DNA of 64,000 nt, from assembly GCF_018390595.1 (NCBI RefSeq), contig NZ_JAHBAV010000008.1:16884-80883 (forward strand), in the 5' to 3' direction. Under the pieces are notes generated by a model that saw only the letters and a list, made by a program, of their open reading frames with translations, ran no database searches and was not told where the DNA came from. The position numbers and the translations under genes were made by a program. Shown piece by piece: positions 62,750-64,000 of the stretch. Source of the DNA: Dietzia massiliensis. Its GTDB lineage: Bacteria > Actinomycetota > Actinomycetes > Mycobacteriales > Mycobacteriaceae. Positions within the stretch are counted from its first letter, which is position 1; each line of letters opens with the position of its first letter.

Positions 62750-63948
62750 GCCGTGTACCCCAAACGTCGTCCGGCGAGGGTGGTGAGGATCTCGGTGGTG
62801 CCGCCGCCGATGCCGAGGAGTCGGACGTCGCGGTACTGGCGGCTCACCTCGGACTCGGCCATGAAGCCGAGCCCTCCGAAAAGCTGCACTGCCTGGTTGG
62901 CGACCCATTCGGCGCACTCGACGGCGGTGTTCTTGGCGAAGCAGACCTCGGCGATGGCGTCGTGCCCGGCGACGGCGAGGTCGGCGCACCGGTGCGTGTA
63001 GGTGCGGGCCACGTCGACGCGACGGGCCATCTCGGTGACCGTGTTCTGCACGGCCTGGCGCGACAGCAGCGGGCGGCCGAAGGTCTCGCGCTCGCGAACC
63101 CAGGCCAGGGTGACGTCGAGGCAGCGTTGGGCGTGCGAGTAGCCCTGGGCGGCCAGCGCGATCCGCTCGCCCACGAAGCCGATGGCGATCTGCGCGAACC
63201 CGTCGTTCTCCTCGCCGACGAGGTTCTCGACCGGCACCCGGCAGTCGGTGAAGGTCAACTCCGCGGTGTCCGAGGCGCGCCAGCCCAGCTTTTCCAGCGG
63301 GGGCGAGCGGTGGAACCCCGGGGTGTCGGTGGGGATCACCAGGAGGCTGACGCCGGACGCACCGGGTAGGTCCTCGCCGCCGGTGCGGACCGCGGTGACG
63401 ACGAAGTCGGCGCGGGTACCGGAGGTGATGTACGTCTTGGCTCCGTTGACGACGAAGTGGTCGCCGTCCCGGCGGGCGCTGGTGGTCAGGTGTCCGACGT
63501 CCGAGCCCCCGCCGGGCTCGGTGATGGCCAAGGAGCCGATCATCTCGCCGGCCAGCGTGGGGCGGACCCACCGGTCGATCTGGTCGGGGCGCCCGGACTG
63601 GGCGAGGTGCGGGGTGGCGATGCCGCAGGTGAAGAGGGAGGCGAAGACCCCGCCGGACACGCCCGCCTCGTGGAGGACCTCGCACACGATGAGGGAGTCG
63701 CGCATGTCTCCCCCGCCGCCGCCGACCTCCTCGGGGAACGACACGCCGAGCAGGCCGAGGTCACCGGCCGCGCGGTGCACGTCGCGGGGGATCGCTCCGG
63801 CGGCCTCCCACTTGTCCTGGTGCGGCAGGATCTCGCGCTCGGCGAAGCGGGTCGTGGTCTCGCGCAGGGCGAGACGTTCGTCGGTGTACCAGGGGTCCCC
63901 GGGTACATGAGGTGGGACGGTGGGGGCGGTACTGCGCGGGATGGTCAC
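62746..63948 (-). CDS. fadE13: Acyl-CoA dehydrogenase (FadE13-like)
   Basis: 400 aa. LRETTTRFAEREILPHQDKW, FPEEVGGGGGDMRDSLIVCE, SLAITEPGGGSDVGHLTTSA, FGRPLLSRQAVQNTVTEMAR, then LFGGLGFMAESEVSRQYRDV and the RLLGIGGGTTEI tail, all typical. It probably starts oxidation of a branched acyl-CoA before carboxylation by AccA2/AccD2. GTG at 63948 overlaps the preceding stop (GTGA). Confidence 0.92.
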   Translation of the reverse strand: MTIPRSTAPTVPPHVPGDPWYTDERLALRETTTRFAEREILPHQDKWEAAGAIPRDVHRAAGDLGLLGVSFPEEVGGGGGDMRDSLIVCEVLHEAGVSGGVFASLFTCGIATPHLAQSGRPDQIDRWVRPTLAGEMIGSLAITEPGGGSDVGHLTTSARRDGDHFVVNGAKTYITSGTRADFVVTAVRTGGEDLPGASGVSLLVIPTDTPGFHRSPPLEKLGWRASDTAELTFTDCRVPVENLVGEENDGFAQIAIGFVGERIALAAQGYSHAQRCLDVTLAWVRERETFGRPLLSRQAVQNTVTEMARRVDVARTYTHRCADLAVAGHDAIAEVCFAKNTAVECAEWVANQAVQLFGGLGFMAESEVSRQYRDVRLLGIGGGTTEILTTLAGRRLGYTA

Positions 63949-64000
63949 GCGTTCTCCTCGGCGGCCGCGCGGGCGGCATCGGCGGTGGTGGGCACGGGGG
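63945..64000 (-). CDS. C-terminal end of an upstream co-transcribed gene (partial)
   Basis: The last 17 or so codons of a frame entering from beyond the window; it ends PVPTTADAARAAAEENA and its TGA overlaps the fadE13 GTG. The overlap implies it is the preceding gene of the same operon. The product cannot be recognised from this fragment. Confidence 0.55.
   Translation of the reverse strand, partial: PVPTTADAARAAAEENA

Overview
The window is high-GC actinobacterial chromosome from a mycolic-acid-forming member of Mycobacteriales (Corynebacteriales). The evidence is an antigen-85-type mycolyltransferase, a complete ESX-4 type VII secretion locus, a mycofactocin biosynthesis cluster, an NDMA-type alcohol dehydrogenase, and GTG starts with many 4-bp ATGA/GTGA overlaps. 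The very high GC content and the ribosomal cluster fused in the corynebacterial manner fit a Dietzia-like genus; this assignment is inference.

Layout. (1) 1-5600: mycofactocin cluster on the minus strand (mftA, mftB, mftC, mftD, a mycofactocin-coupled SDR, mftE, 5' part of mftF) with the divergent repressor gene mftR; a perfect TGGCAC-N3-GTGCCA operator lies between the -35 and -10 boxes of the mftA promoter. (2) 5665-12869: accessory metabolism: a hotdog-fold protein, a membrane protein/winged-helix regulator pair behind an inverted repeat, a DrrAB-like ABC exporter, a VOC protein, a CitE-like lyase, a sulfurtransferase and an aldehyde dehydrogenase. (3) 13037-25119: ESX-4 (esxT, esxU, Rv3446c-like gene, eccC, eccD, mycP, eccB, plus an eccE). 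(4) 25073-30125: DUF695-like protein, NAD(P)-binding protein, CPBP intramembrane protease, truA, and an SGNH-hydrolase lipoprotein. (5) 30200-54981: one continuous minus-strand translation supercluster read from high to low coordinates: rpsL-rpsG-fusA-tuf, then rpsJ to rpsQ (S10), rplN to rplO (spc), secY-adk-map, and infA-rpsM-rpsK-rpsD-rpoA-rplQ. A mycolyltransferase gene sits between S10 and spc, a secretory-lipase gene between map and infA, and a small plus-strand J-motif membrane protein gene between tuf and rpsJ. rpsN and rpmJ are missing from their usual slots. (6) 55182-64000: an acyl-CoA catabolic operon in the same order as M. tuberculosis fadE13-accD2-accA2-fadE12-echA7, continued by an NDMA-dependent (mycofactocin-linked) alcohol dehydrogenase and a TetR regulator gene, with a 30-bp near-palindrome in front of the dehydrogenase.

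How it fits together. The mft cluster makes the redox cofactor mycofactocin. The SDR inside the cluster and the zinc alcohol dehydrogenase 50 kb away are the families expected to use it, so the two ends of the window are probably functionally linked around alcohol/acyl-CoA oxidation. ESX-4 exports the EsxT/EsxU WXG100 pair and here keeps EccE, which M. tuberculosis ESX-4 lacks. Promoters upstream of infA, rplN, the mycolyltransferase gene and rpsL share a TTGNCN-like -35, an 18-bp spacer and a TANNCT-like -10. GC-rich hairpins separate the transcription units. I saw no rRNA, tRNA, insertion sequence, prophage or CRISPR array.
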